The notes: generated by a model not told the origin, from the sequence alone. Positions 12,419-23,884 are shown, numbered from the stretch's first letter. The stretch: 64,000 bases of DNA from Glandiceps talaboti (GCF_964340395.1 NC_135559.1:15560563-15624562); one strand, 5' to 3'. A program made the numbers and translations.

Positions 12419-12632
12419 CGATCAATGATGGTAAATTTAATCCAACTTACCAAGTGTAATCATCATCACACCCAAAGCAACAATCTTGATCCCTGAAATA
12501 GTTGGAAAGGGAATTTAAATAACAAAACAGGTCTAGTTTTTCAGATACTGGATTCAAAAAGCTCAAAATGTCAATAACAACTAAAACATTTATAAGAAGA
12601 AGAACAACGACAACAACAACAACAACAACGTT

Positions 12633-12679
<47 letters not shown>

Positions 12680-12870
12680 GACAAACAACGCGAAGATTAA
12701 TTTTCAACAGCCATTATATGTTAGACTTGCATTCAATCAATTGTAATTGATGATAAAAAATGCCTCATTGATTAGCATACTGCGGTACCCTTTTAAATAG
12801 ATGCAGCAAAAACTACGCCCAGAGAAGTGTAAATTCAGCTTTCCCTTTAAAGGTGATTCAAAATGTTCCA
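12245..12870 (+). repeat. Second copy of the microsatellite module, with long TGAT/TGGT and AAC arrays
   Basis: A TGAT array containing a TGGT core (12262-12425), then about 150 bp starting ATGGTAAATTTAATCC, an AAC array (12606-12679) and about 170 bp matching 4480-4640. It shares block order and sequence with the insertion in R1 copy A, but both microsatellites are much longer here. Confidence 0.7.
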
Positions 12871-14546
12871 TATCACAACCTTAAATAGTGTTCTTTATAC
12901 GTCTTATAATTAATGAAAAGCTGACTATTCTAAATTGCATGATAAGTGAGGAAAAAGAGATAAAACTGGCGATCAGCGGCGACCCGAGTAGTCTTGCATT
13001 TCCAGTTCCATTCCCTATTATTCTCCGTATCTCTTTTTGGGGATTATGGCATCATAGAGGGGATCGTTCCGTCTCAGTTAGTATAGTAAGCAATGGCAGG
13101 CAGTAGTAATTCTGACATTGTGATTCTCAGAATTAATCTCAGAGTGATGAAATTTTCCTTACAGATTTTCTCCTTCAATAATATCATAACTAGGCAAAGC
13201 CTGTTAACTTGCGCAGGGTAGATTCGTTTGTGACCTGCTGCCTCGCTCACACCTGACGATGATCATGATATTGTAGATATAATGAGCATAGTATATATAA
13301 CATGCATCTGTAGTCATTGTGCCACAATGCATCCTTGGGTAGAACCACCAAAGAATCTTTACACAGTATATAGGATGCTCATGCGTACAACGTGGCCGCT
13401 TTGCGGCTGCTGCGCGAGCTATTAGCAACAATGGTGAAAATGCTAGTGATGTTGGAGAGTGTCGGTTCAAGTTGATTGCCTGTAAAACCCGTGATAAAAA
13501 CTAGGCGCTCAAATACTGTTACAAGTCGATATCAAAATGCCTCTAATGATATATGTATTGACTAGTAATAATTCGAAACAAGTATAATGTTTAGATTATT
13601 GTTGATTCTTTCCAGTCGCAGAAGATGATTGCTACTAAAGTTCAGTGGTTTTGCAGTGTAGGCCTGTGACTTCCTTGGCGAGACAAAAAATGCAGCCAAT
13701 CTAATTTCGGTGTATATATTTGAAACGAGACTGACCTGTAAATGTTTCACAGTTTTCGTTGTGGTCTTGTATTGTCACATGTTTGGATTGTGAACGCGAG
13801 TTTACAACTATTATTTTCGGCCGTGGCTGTCTTGGGCGCGATATTCTAGCCCGAGTCTGGGACCCACGTAACACCTCAGAAATTCGCATTCGGACTGAAC
13901 AAAAGGAGGTCTCGTCGACTTTTGGGGGACTCGAGTTATTGCGTGTATTTTTTTGTCACAGCTATTTAATCATCTATAAGTGGGTAGTTTTGTTAGGCAG
14001 AAGTTTTGTTCCGGACAGTCACCACGGCTACGTCAGTAACACAGTTACCCGATCAAAAGTAGTCTATGTATGGACTAGAAGAGCTTACACGGGTTGAAAT
14101 TTATCCATATTTATCATTTAGATATATTGCAAAATTATTTAAATAGTACAAAAATATTTTCTCTAACTTCAAAACAAGCAGAAATTGAAGGGGTCATGGC
14201 TCCAACCTAGTTGTAGTCTTTCTCTCATAGCCATGCGCTGGAGTCACGACCCTGATTTCTGACATTAATATTGTCCAATTATATAGAATATCATGTATAC
14301 ATGTGATTTGTTTATTTCCAAAACTGTATACATGATTCATTACAAAATTCTTCAAATGAATATTAACTAGGCGTGTTGTATGGAGTACTTGTTTTCGACA
14401 AGTGGCTAGCTAAAAATGACAACCTGAGAGTTATGACATTTTGTAATTCAGGAACAACTTTACTGCTGACAATAAAATCCGATTAATAAACCTTTTTCTT
14501 TAACATAACATCATTTTCATCGAAATTTAGCAAGTAATCATATGAA
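12871..14546. other. No gene recognised
   Basis: A 112-codon open frame lies at 13759-14097 (plus) but shows no motif, no bias and no second copy. Nothing else stands out. Confidence 0.5.
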
Positions 14547-16500
14547 CCTCGGTTATTTATATGCAACGGACTTCCATATGATCGGAGCAAATCGACTAAT
14601 TAGTGTATTCTGGGACCAATAAAAATATTGTGGCACTGCAAGATGACCTGATACATCCTCTTGAAGTTTTCCATGGGTATTTTGATAAACACTAGTACAT
14701 TTTTTCGATACGAAATATGTTTACTTTGTTGCTAAATGCGCCGTTCAAAGGGCGTCATCAGTGAGTGGGCTAGAATATGCTATCATAACGGTATTGCAGT
14801 GCTCTTGTCGGCAAATTATAAAAATCAGATAAAGTGCTGAGTGATTACGATGTCCCTCTATGACGACACAAAATGGCGTGCTCAAGGTGGGACAAAAAAT
14901 ACCCGAAAACACTTGAAATAAATCCGAAGGGAACTGACTGAAAAAGGGTGTTTGCAGACGCATTTTATAAGTTTTAAAACCAGAATACGTTTCACAAATG
15001 TGTCGTCTACCAATATATAGCAATAATAGTGAAAGGGGGCATTTTGAATCACATTTAATCTCAGATGTCAAACGTGGACAATTCTCTTATATGTTGTTCT
15101 ACCTACATCTCGTCATGTATTTGTACTGCCGTATGGTCAGGTACTACCGTATAGTCAGGTACTACCCAGGTATGGTCAGGTACTACCGTATGGTCAGGTA
15201 CTACCGTATGCCGACAGTATGGTCAGGTACTACCGCGGTATGGTAAGGTACTACCGTGTGGTCAGGTGCCACCTTATTAGACATTTCAAGTTCTTTTCGA
15301 TAATGTCAGGTACTGCAAATTAAGAGGAGAGAGGTTGTAGTATATTAAAGATGTATTCCAACAGCATTTCAATAGCAGAGTATGAGAAAACTTGGTTTAT
15401 GCCAACTATTATTGTCATGAAGCAAAAACATGTTCACTTGCGATAGTTTTTAGAAGATAACTGATATCAGCTAGCAAGAATAACTTAGTCTTCCATTTCA
15501 AATCCCTGGAGATCATTCAATGTCATACTGTGTCATCCGCAAAATGAACTTCCTGGTATGTATGGAAAACGTCATATAGTTATGAAAACAACAGAGTTGG
15601 TTCTCAAGAAAACGCTGAATATGCCTGACATGTACAGACACAATTTACCTACCAAATCTTGAAAAATATAAAATCAAACCTATATATTAACCTGCAGTCT
15701 TCGTCCTGTTGTCACGCAAGGCAAAGTAACAATGCACATAAAATAGATCGCAGGAACTATAAATGACCTTCAGCGCAGGGAACGGTGTTTTATATATGTT
15801 AGCGACGACGTGACTAGAAGCTTTATCCTATCTCCCTAAAGACCTTAGATCCGGGACAATGTCAATGGTCCACCTAAATCATGTTGATCTAAAGATAAAT
15901 TCCAATTTATAACAAATGTGACATCTTTGTATATAAATCTGGACTTTGAGATAAACTGATAAGGCCAAAATAAAAAATAGCGTGTTAACCGATAACCCAA
16001 CTGACCCCAGTTTAAGCTGCCGATCGACCCTTAATTTTTTTTTAAACATTTAAAACAAAAAGATACGAAATTCTTTGTCATCTTGACCCTTATGCTAGTC
16101 TCTTTTCTTTCCCAAGCGACGTAGTTTATCAAACACAGAAGATATATTTTGACCGAATCTCAATCACCCTACCTAGGAAACACAATGTTAATTGCCTTAT
16201 GCATTTTACTCTACTTCAATGTTGTTATAGAACAGCACAGCCACTTTCTGATTTGTCGATAAACTATTATACTAGGATACCAAAGACGATCCGACAATTT
16301 ACAAACATATTAACAACATGTACAAGACTGTGTAGTTGACGCGCAAAGGTCTGCCAAATGTTATAATGACGTGTTGTTTCAACTTTTCGAAATGCTTGAA
16401 CAAAGATTTTTTTTTCCAAATGACACAGTATAGGAATTAAGAAATGGCACTTTGTCCTGGCAGAAGTATATGTTGGCCTAACACTGATAGTGACAGGACA
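14547..16500 (+). repeat. Interspersed repeat R1, copy B
   Basis: Starts at the same CCTCGGTTATTT block as copy A and is nearly identical to it to about 15170. It then carries an expanded run of a GGTCAGGTACTACCGTAT-type unit (about 15135-15270) where copy A has its microsatellite insertion, and continues alongside copies A and C to about 16500. The 15.8-16.2 kb part is shared with copy C but missing from copy A. Confidence 0.7.
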
Positions 16501-17299
16501 ATGGGGAGTGTGCTCATATGGAGAGAAGTGAAAGGGGGGTAAGTTAAACACGTAAATATCATACCCGTGTGCATACCCTTGGTCCCAAAATATCAAGGAG
16601 TGTCAACGGTTGCAGGGGGACGCCCAACTTGGTGGGGGGGGGGGGGTCATAATGCCGCTCCCCTATGTTGTAGTTTCCACATATACATAACGATCAATTA
16701 AACGTATACGTAGGATCAAAACAAGTGCCACCACAGGACATCACACATGTCACTGTCAACAGATCAACATGTAATGCCAAGGTCATATTCTGCTCACTGT
16801 GAAGGCGGCCAAAGGTCACTTGTGGGGGCGATAGCCCGGCCCTCATATATATCAGAAGAAAGCCCGAGGACTAGATTAGCTAGATTATATATTGAACTAT
16901 CAAAGGGAAAAGAGATGCCGTTTATGGTTGAACATAGTCTGGCACAGTCCCATTGGAATTAATTTTTCTTCACAATTTTCGAGTGTTTTGAATTTATTGT
17001 TCATTTCAGATTTTGTAAAGAAAAATGTTTTCAACCTTTTCATCCTGGTTACAATCAGTGACTTCGCACTGATATGTTTTAATGAACTAAAATGTGGTCA
17101 ATAAGTTAATAGTAACGGGGTACAGAGAATGATAGACAGGTCCACCGACTACTGTAGCTAATCAGACTTATAAGCGCTTAACGTAAACAAAGATTAGACA
17201 AAACAGCACTTAAGATTAATTTGCATAACATAAACAGCTGCCATGTGACTTCTATGCACAACTTTAGAGCTACATATGAATAAATATAAGGTTGCGAGT
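16501..17299. other. No gene recognised
   Basis: Contains a G-tract at about 16635 and otherwise unremarkable AT-rich sequence. Confidence 0.5.
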
Positions 17300-17574
17300 G
17301 TGATGATCTCATCTCCATATCTTCATCACGGGAAGATCACTGATAAAAGTCTATGGGCGTATAGATCACCCGACTGTTTGCAATCACTCACACAGGTCAC
17401 CGTTTCACACAAAAGAACACACTTGTGGTAACATTTATTTATTCAAATCAAGAGTGAAAAAGCTCAAAGAGTTGAACAAGTCTAGGCTGAACATAGAGTT
17501 GTGGTAAGTTCTAATTCCTCTTATTACCTGCTGCAAGGGGAGGTTATGTTATGTTGTGTGTTCAATTGTCTGGC

Positions 17575-17605
<31 letters not shown>

Positions 17606-17923
17606 GTCTGTCTGTCTAGATCTGTGTCTGTGGACACGACATCTCAAAAACTGCAGGATCGATTTTAATGAATCCTGGTACACATCTTTCATAAGCAACA
17701 ACAAATGACGATTAATTAGTCATTTGCATAATTAAAGGTTTTTAGTACTTTGGCTATATCCTACAAATGCACTATTCAAATTCAACAAAATTTAGTACAT
17801 ACATTAAGCATAACAAAGACCATATGTGCTATAAATTTTGTTGATGTGGCTTATAGTTTCAATGAGTCATTTGCATAATTAATGAGTTCTGTAATTATGC
17901 TATATCTTAAGAATGCACATTTC

Positions 17924-18403
17924 CGGCTCCCTGTAGCGTAGTGGTTAGCGCACAGGATTAGCAGTCGGGAGGTCACGGGTTCGAATCCCACTGGAAACGG
18001 GGGATTTTCTGTGACCGACCCAAACCTAGGGTGAGTGTTCTACAGACTCGATGGGTAGGCTGTATCACTCAGCCGTGTCTCACTCACAAGACGAGTGCGA
18101 ATTTTGGGGGGGGGGGGACTCCTGGAGTAATGACTCGAACAGTCGGGGACGATTACTCACACAGAGCCCGCAGGTGGTATGCCGGGCCTGGGTGACTCTG
18201 GGATAGCCTGTGGACTGACTGGGAAAGCCTTGACAGTTCCACAGCAACGTGATATAGAGCGTGCAACATAGCCCTGTCACGAGTCCCAAACCCGAATGGA
18301 TCTCTGTAGCATTTGTGTGTGTTTGTTTGTATTTGTCTGCATAACAGAAAATCGCTGGGAGGAATTCCCAGCACAAAAAAAAATTAAAAAAAGAAAAAGA
18401 AAA
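17924..18403 (+). mobile_element. tRNA-derived SINE with perfect 15-bp target-site duplication
   Basis: The 5' end is tRNA-like, with A and B boxes of the RNA polymerase III internal promoter. A body of about 330 bp unrelated to tRNA follows, ending in an A-rich tail (18376-18403). The element is bracketed by the same 15 bases, AAGAATGCACATTTC, at 17909-17923 and 18404-18418, a target-site duplication typical of LINE-mediated insertion. The host sequence is a minisatellite unit of the MITE-like element, so the SINE is younger than that element. A short sequence around GGACTCCTGGAGTAATGACTCGAAC may be a conserved SINE core, but I cannot assign the family. A loop TTAGCAG in the anticodon position hints at a tRNA-Ala(AGC)-like ancestor. 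Confidence 0.88.
17934..17988 (+). promoter_or_regulatory. Pol III internal promoter (A box and B box) of the SINE
   Basis: A box TAGCGTAGTGG at 17934-17944 and B box GGTTCGAATCC at 17978-17988, with tRNA-like spacing. Both fit the eukaryotic tRNA consensus. Confidence 0.88.
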
Positions 18404-18745
18404 AAGAATGCACATTTCTCATTCAATATGATTTGGCACATACATCAACATCATCCATAACAAAGCACACATATCCCATAATGCCAGTTGGCATTGTGTT
18501 TAGTTTTAATGTTTAATTTGCATAATTAATTATTTACAATTAACTAGGCTATATCTTTAGAATGCATACTTCAAATTTAATTTAATTTGATATATACATT
18601 AAACATAAGATGTGCTATAATGCTTGCTGATATAGATTATAGTTTCAATAGTAATTTGCATAATTAACGATTCCAGTAATTAAACTCTTTCTAATTATAA
18701 TTTCTATATGAAATAGAACATTATCCATTATGATATTTCAACCAT

Positions 18746-19864
18746 TATATTGCAGAGGTTTATCCTGCGAATATAATAACTGAAAACTTTAATCCATACT
18801 TAACCCTATCTGTTAAATAACATTCAACAGCAAGCATGAAAAATATTAATTTTTTGAATTGAAATTATAGTTGTGTACAATATCAACACACGGTCGATTT
18901 CCTTATTACAAATCAATTGACAAACTCGGTAATATAGATATTAATATCATAAGCATGCAAGTCACATGTGACACGGAGCAGCACATTCAGGAATTCCAAA
19001 TGAACTCGATCGCAGGTTTTATCTTACATAATATGCGGTCGAACGGAACTGTTACAAGCAATAAAATACTAATGTACGTATATGTCGATAATACAAATCT
19101 ATATATTTTGTTACTTATTTCATGCATGTAACGGTTTGGAAAAGGTTGCATGTCGGATTTGTTTCAAATTATGACGGTGCCTGTTGATTCAAACATGAAA
19201 TGTCACAATATACTAACCATAATCTAGGCAAAAATACTATTCTTTTAAACATATTCCAACTTCGGAAATTGTTACCTGACAGTGTACGTCATCTTTCTTG
19301 TATATATTATATTGCAGAGGTTTATCCTGCGATATAATAACTGTAATGTTCATTCAGATTTAACCCTATCGGTCAAATGAAAAGCAACAATAAGTATTTA
19401 TTTACAAATTAATATTTGTGTAATATATCAACAAAAATCAATGGAAAAACTCGGTAATAGCAATTATATCATCTTAATAATAGTTTAATATCATAAGCAT
19501 GCAAGCAACATGTGACATGTGGCAGCGCATTTAGGAATTTCAAAGGAACCCGCAGGTTTTATCTTACGTAACATACGGTCGGACAGAAATGTTATAAGTA
19601 GTAAAATACGAATGTACACATATGTCGATAATACACATCTGATCATATATTTTATTATTTATTTCATGCATGTAATAGTTTGGAAAAAGTTGCATGTCGA
19701 TTTTGTTTCGAATTAAGATGTTGCCTGTTGATTCAAACATGAAACGTCACAATACAATGTACTATACATAAGACTGGCGAAAAAACCCAAAAAATTCTTT
19801 GAAACATATTCCAAACTTGGAAATTGTTACCTGACAGTGTACGTAATCTTTCTTGTATATACTA
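18746..19864 (+). repeat. Direct tandem dimer of a roughly 560-bp sequence
   Basis: 18746-19308 and 19309-19864 run in parallel, from TTGCAGAGGTTTATCCTGCGA to TTACCTGACAGTGTACGT and CTTGTATATA, with scattered substitutions and small gaps. Short open frames occur in both but differ in length and carry no motif. Confidence 0.75.
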
Positions 19865-19867
19865 GTA

Positions 19868-20015
19868 CACTCTTTCAAATGACATGGGCAGACAAGAACA
19901 GCTTACTCTCCCTGGAGATCATTTAATGTGATACTGTGTCATCCGTAAAATATACTTCCTGGTATGTATTGGTAAAATCTTTGACTTATAAACACGGCAG
20001 AGTTGGTTCTCAAGA
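19868..20015 (+). repeat. Interspersed repeat R1, copy D (fragment)
   Basis: About 150 bp matching 4960-5100 of copy A, including GATACTGTGTCATCCG, CTTCCTGGTATGTAT and GTTGGTTCTCAAGAA. It is sandwiched between the 560-bp dimer and the MITE-like element. Confidence 0.6.
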
Positions 20016-20207
20016 ATGAAATATGAGATGTCATGTGAGTGTGATGATCTGATCTGATCTCATCCATATCGTTATCACAGGAAGGGCCTCCCACTGAGTG
20101 ATATAGGTCTCTGGGCTTATCGTTCACCCGACTGTTTGCAGCCACTCACTCGGGTCACTTTTTCACACAAAAGACCACATTTGTGTTAAAAACCAGATTT
20201 AAACTGA

Positions 20208-20337
20208 ATGCCTCCCGTAAGGGCAAAACCACACACAGACAGACAGATTGACAGACAACCCCCCCCCCCCCACACACACACACACACACATACCAAGCCG
20301 ACAAAAGCATAACATAACACTCCCTTTATACGGGAGG
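20208..20337 (-). mobile_element. Short MITE-like insertion with CTCCCGTA/TACGGGAG ends
   Basis: Ends GCCTCCCGTAAGGG (20208) and CCCTTTATACGGGAGG (about 20320-20335) are inverted relative to each other. In between are short ACAG/GACA and CA arrays. The same position is empty in the related copy at 17.4 kb, so this is an insertion. Its sequence is a small relative, in reverse orientation, of the element starting at 20430. Confidence 0.6.
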
Positions 20338-20429
20338 TAAAATTTGATTCAAATCAGGAGTGAAAAACCCAGAGAGTTGAGCAAGTCTAGGCTGAACACA
20401 GAGTTGTGGTAAGTTCTAATTCCTCTTAT

Positions 20430-20564
20430 TACCTACCGTAAGGAGAGGTTATGGTATGGTTTGTGTGTGTGTGTATGTATGTATGTATGTATGTATGTAT
20501 GTATGTATGTATGTATGTATGTATGTATGTATGTATGTATAGATATCCTTGTGCACAGACAGAC

Positions 20565-20597
<33 letters not shown>

Positions 20598-21388
20598 CAT
20601 ACATACATACATACATACATACATACATACATACATACAAACATACATAAAAACATACATACATATATACAGCATCGATTTTAATGAACCTTTTCATCTT
20701 CCATATGCTAAACACAAGAGCATGAACATCCAATGAATTATTTTCATATTTAATGTTTTTAGTAATTAGGTTATCACTATATCCTAAGAATGCACACTTA
20801 AAATTCAACATAATGTGGTAGGTACATTAAGCATAACAAAGAGCATATATGCTATAAAGCTTGTTGCTGTGGCTTATAGTTTTAATGAGTAACTTGCATA
20901 AATAAAGAGTTTTGGTATTTTTGTAATTGTGCTATATCTTAAGAATGCACACTTCACATTCAAAATAAATTGGCACATACATCAACCATAACCATAGTTT
21001 AGTAAATTGCATAATTAATAATTTTCATGAATTAAGTTATATCTAAAGAATGCGTACGTCAATGCGCAAAATTTGGTACATACATCAACCATAGTAAGCA
21101 TTCATATCCTATAAAGTCTCTCGGCATAGTATTTAGTTTTAATGCGTACTTTGCACGATCAATGTGTTTCGGTAATTAGGCTATATATTAAGAAAACAAG
21201 CTTCAAATTCAATATAATTTGACACAGACATGTACCATGACAAAGCACACATATCCTAAAAAGGCTGTTAGCACAGTTTTAAGTTTTAATGATTAATGTG
21301 TATAATTAATCATTTTCAGTAATTAGGCTATCTCTTAAGAATGAATTCCAACAATGTGTGTACGAGCAAAACCCTTACGGGAGGCAAT
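20430..21388 (+). mobile_element. MITE-like element with terminal inverted repeats and internal minisatellite, copy c
   Basis: The left end CCTACCGTAAGGAGAGGTTATG (about 20432) and right end CCCTTACGGGAGGC (about 21371-21384) form imperfect inverted repeats. Inside are a TGTA/CATA microsatellite and then about 150-bp tandem units with TATATCTTAAGAATGC-type landmarks near 20788, 20940, 21045, 21190 and 21338. No transposase frame is present, so the element is nonautonomous. Confidence 0.6.
20470..20660. repeat. Facing TGTA and CATA arrays (hairpin-forming)
   Basis: A TGTA array (about 20474-20540) and a CATA array (about 20569-20660) are reverse complements separated by about 30 bp, so the region can fold into one long hairpin or cruciform. 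Confidence 0.9.
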
Positions 21389-22306
21389 CAGTATAACACT
21401 GGAATTGTATGTATGTGTTTAGTAACTGTTGCAACAGAGCAAACGTTACAGCTTGATTTTTACAATGCATATTTCAATTTAATATGTGTAAGATACCTGT
21501 AGAAATAAATTATACTAAATAGAATCACCGAAATCATATATATAAGAGCCGACTATGATGGGTATCTTTATGGGAAATAAATATGCATATAACCAGCTCC
21601 GGTTAACTTGTGGTAGTCTTTCTACACGGAAGGGTCCAGTAACGATATTCACCTTCCCATCAAACTCTATTATAGGAGACAAATGCCAAATCCAAGCCCA
21701 TACAAGAAGACAGAGCTAAGCTTGATAAAAACAGGGACGTATAAACTGATAAAAATCGACGCCACGCTCCGACTCCGTTTGGTGATAGAGGGCGCTCCGT
21801 CGCATAGCAACGATTCGAACCCGGTCTGACGTAATATTTATCCATGTAAAATCCGCTAGTGCTGAGGTAACAGTCACATACTGGCATCGTCGCGGTTGTA
21901 ATCAGGTCAGTTATACGTCTGGTTTGTGAAAAATACATGTATGTGCTTGTGATTTCCAGTTCACCATAATTAAATACTTTTTTTTTCTCAGATTAAATGT
22001 CTACAGCTTATGAATCTCGAAAACGATTACCCGACATGTACACTTTTTCTATATCACTCATATTAGAGAGAGAATAAAGATTGCCACCATTGGTTGGAAT
22101 ATTGGTGCAGACAGTATGATGAGGGGAAATGATTATTCACTGTATTGCTAAAAATCGATGTTCCATTGAACTCTTTTAAGTAATTTGTCTGTTTGAATAG
22201 TAACTTGCATGTACGTGAATATAACCTCAACGCTACCCCCCTTACTTTGCAGGATAGCATATAACACTACTGCACATAAAGTTGAATACCACCCGCAAAA
22301 AGCAGA
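21389..22306. other. Upstream region of the glycosyltransferase; no gene recognised
   Basis: No convincing open frame, TATA box or splice signal can be assigned. It is the likely place for the promoter and 5' UTR of the gene at 22307. A B-box-like GGGTTCGAATC lies on the minus strand at about 21808-21818 without a convincing A box. Confidence 0.4.
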
Positions 22307-23422
22307 ATGATAAGGTGCGGCAACCAACGACTGAGAGCGATAGTATTAATATCGTTGTGTGTTTTGATCATCTTTGGTTATATTCGTGTGAAGTTCTACG
22401 GTTCAGGTTTCACGATTAGCTTTGGTTTCACTACAAGTGACCAATGGCAGGCAGCAGTCGATACAGTAAACTACGAAAAGAAACCAACGAACTCGTTTGC
22501 GGATACAGTCAAAGACAAAATGACGACGTCACAGTCTGTTGGCAATAGCAGTAGGGTAACAACGAAGGCTTACACAAATACGACTACTCAAGCTAAGTTA
22601 TTGTACGAGCAGTATGGGTTTGTAATCACACAGTTTTTTAACTTGGGTTATCTTAACATCACAAAGAGTTGGATTTGTAATGTCGAGTGTCTTGGCATTC
22701 TTCCGATGACTCTGTTCATAGTAAGTGATGTGGAAACATTTCAGCGTGTGACAAAATGGAAACCGGGGTTAAATGTTGTACTTGAAATGTTTGGTTCCAC
22801 AGATAGTATGACCTTCGGAAACGTTGACTATTACAAATACGGACGATATCGGGTGAGGGTTATCAACGAACTCCTAAAAGATGGGATGTCAGTTTTTGAG
22901 ACTGAATCCGATGCCATATGGTTTGATAACCCCATTGGATACTTTCAGCAGTACAACAATACTGATCTGATCGTCATGCATAATTCATGTTCCAATTTAA
23001 AGCCGGACTATAACATTATAAATGGTGGCTTTATTTTTCTTACTCCAACGACGGAAACCCAATATGTATGGAATAAGTTAACTGAAGAACTTGGAGATAT
23101 AATGGATAAGTATGAAGAATCAGAAAATGACAAGAATATCAAAACCGAAGGCGGAGAACAATTTCTACTTGGCAAAATAGTCAACGAAAACCCAGTGACT
23201 ATGCAATGGTTACCAATGGAACATTTCATATGCGGACAATGGTATTCACAGGCGGATATTCGGGAGCATACCGACCCTATAGTTATTTTGAATAACTTCA
23301 TTAAGGGAAATGATGCTAAGGAAAGGCGTGCGAAGAAATGGGGCCATTGGTCGCTATCGGATGATGGTGTTTGTGAGACATGTCCGAAACATAATGAGAA
23401 GGAACACTTGAGCCAGATGTAA
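22307..23422 (+). CDS. Type II membrane glycosyltransferase, nucleotide-diphospho-sugar transferase family (PF03407)
   Basis: A single intact 371-codon frame from ATG 22307 to TAA. A short basic N-terminus, one hydrophobic segment (about residues 11-29) and a Ser/Thr-rich stem with several NxS/T sites give the layout of a Golgi type II enzyme. The catalytic part shows features of the PF03407 family: the G-x-Y-x-K-Y-x-R-Y-R-V-R block, then ESDAIWFDNP (residues 200-209), in the place of the family's metal-binding Asp-x-Asp region, then NGGFIFLTPT and GGEQFLLGKIV. Relatives include plant and invertebrate xylosyl- or arabinosyl-transferase-like proteins; substrate and linkage cannot be read here. 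E-S-D in place of D-x-D is a variant that still offers acidic residues. The gene lacks introns over the catalytic domain, unlike a typical animal gene, so it could be a retrocopy or a naturally intronless paralogue. No close poly(A) signal was seen. Confidence 0.88.
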   Translation: MIRCGNQRLRAIVLISLCVLIIFGYIRVKFYGSGFTISFGFTTSDQWQAAVDTVNYEKKPTNSFADTVKDKMTTSQSVGNSSRVTTKAYTNTTTQAKLLYEQYGFVITQFFNLGYLNITKSWICNVECLGILPMTLFIVSDVETFQRVTKWKPGLNVVLEMFGSTDSMTFGNVDYYKYGRYRVRVINELLKDGMSVFETESDAIWFDNPIGYFQQYNNTDLIVMHNSCSNLKPDYNIINGGFIFLTPTTETQYVWNKLTEELGDIMDKYEESENDKNIKTEGGEQFLLGKIVNENPVTMQWLPMEHFICGQWYSQADIREHTDPIVILNNFIKGNDAKERRAKKWGHWSLSDDGVCETCPKHNEKEHLSQM

Positions 23423-23744
23423 CATAACACTCAACAGACAAAAGCCTGATAAGCCTATAAGGGGACTTGCCACTATGAGTCGCTAGGCGAGTAGTGACAA
23501 ACCCTTAGGTCACTTTGGTGCATTGTTTGGCTGAATGAAGTAAAAATATTGGGGAATAATATAATCATACTCCCTCAAGCATAATTTTTTTTAAATCGGG
23601 AAGAATAACGGTGACTTTGAATATTTTGACTAACAGAAACAGTGGATATAGAACTGAGGGTGTATATAATCCATATTTTCTGTTCAAAGACAATAACTTG
23701 GTTTGTGCGTGGTAAAATGTTGGTTAGCGAGGCACATTTATTAA

Positions 23745-23884
23745 ATTTTGTAACTACCGACCCTATAGTTATTTTGAATAACTTCATCAAGGGAAATGAT
23801 GCTAAGGAAAGGCGTGCGAAGAAATGGGGCCATTGGTCGGTATCGGATGATGGTGTTTGTAACTTTCACATGTATGTTAACTAA
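23745..23884 (+). pseudogene. Duplicated 3' fragment of the glycosyltransferase
   Basis: 23753-23861 repeats 23270-23380 of the upstream gene almost perfectly (one visible codon change, L to V in HWSLS/HWSVS), in the same direction and in an open frame. After the shared GVC the two diverge: the upstream gene continues for 16 residues, while this copy reads NFHMYVN and stops. About 330 bp lies between the gene end and this copy. It may be a relic of a tandem duplication or an alternative last exon, but no splice acceptor is obvious at its left edge. Confidence 0.75.

Larger units (their letters stand above)
17300..18745 (+). repeat. MITE-like element with internal minisatellite, copy a (interrupted by SINE)
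   Basis: 17300-17550 matches 20037-20460, except for a 130-bp insertion in the latter. It contains GCAAGGGGAGGTTATG, a CTGT array (17575-17608), ACTCAAAAACT-like sequence, and then about 150-bp tandem units carrying TTTGCATAATTAA and CTATATCTTAAGAATGCAC. Unit landmarks fall near 17753, 17909, 18404 and 18555, the middle pair split by the SINE. The 3' terminal inverted repeat seen in the copy at 20430-21388 is missing, so this copy is 3'-truncated or decayed. Confidence 0.65.

Noticed and set aside
12159-12453. Long open frames rich in Asn-Gln-Ser-Ile across the TGAT array
   Set aside because: Frames are open only because the tetranucleotide repeat lacks stops; several phases are open at once.
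13759-14097. 112-codon plus frame as a gene
   Set aside because: No domain, no repeat copy, no signal of coding composition; length is within chance for this much sequence.
17925-17998. Functional tRNA gene
   Set aside because: A and B boxes are present, but acceptor and anticodon stems do not pair well and the sequence continues into a SINE body with target duplications.
20433-20811. Tyr-Met-Cys-Val and Tyr-Ile-His-Thr repeat frames
   Set aside because: Produced by the TGTA/CATA arrays.
21780-21840. Second SINE on the minus strand, suggested by GGGTTCGAATC
   Set aside because: Only a B-box-like motif; no A box at the right distance, no A-tail and no flanking duplication.
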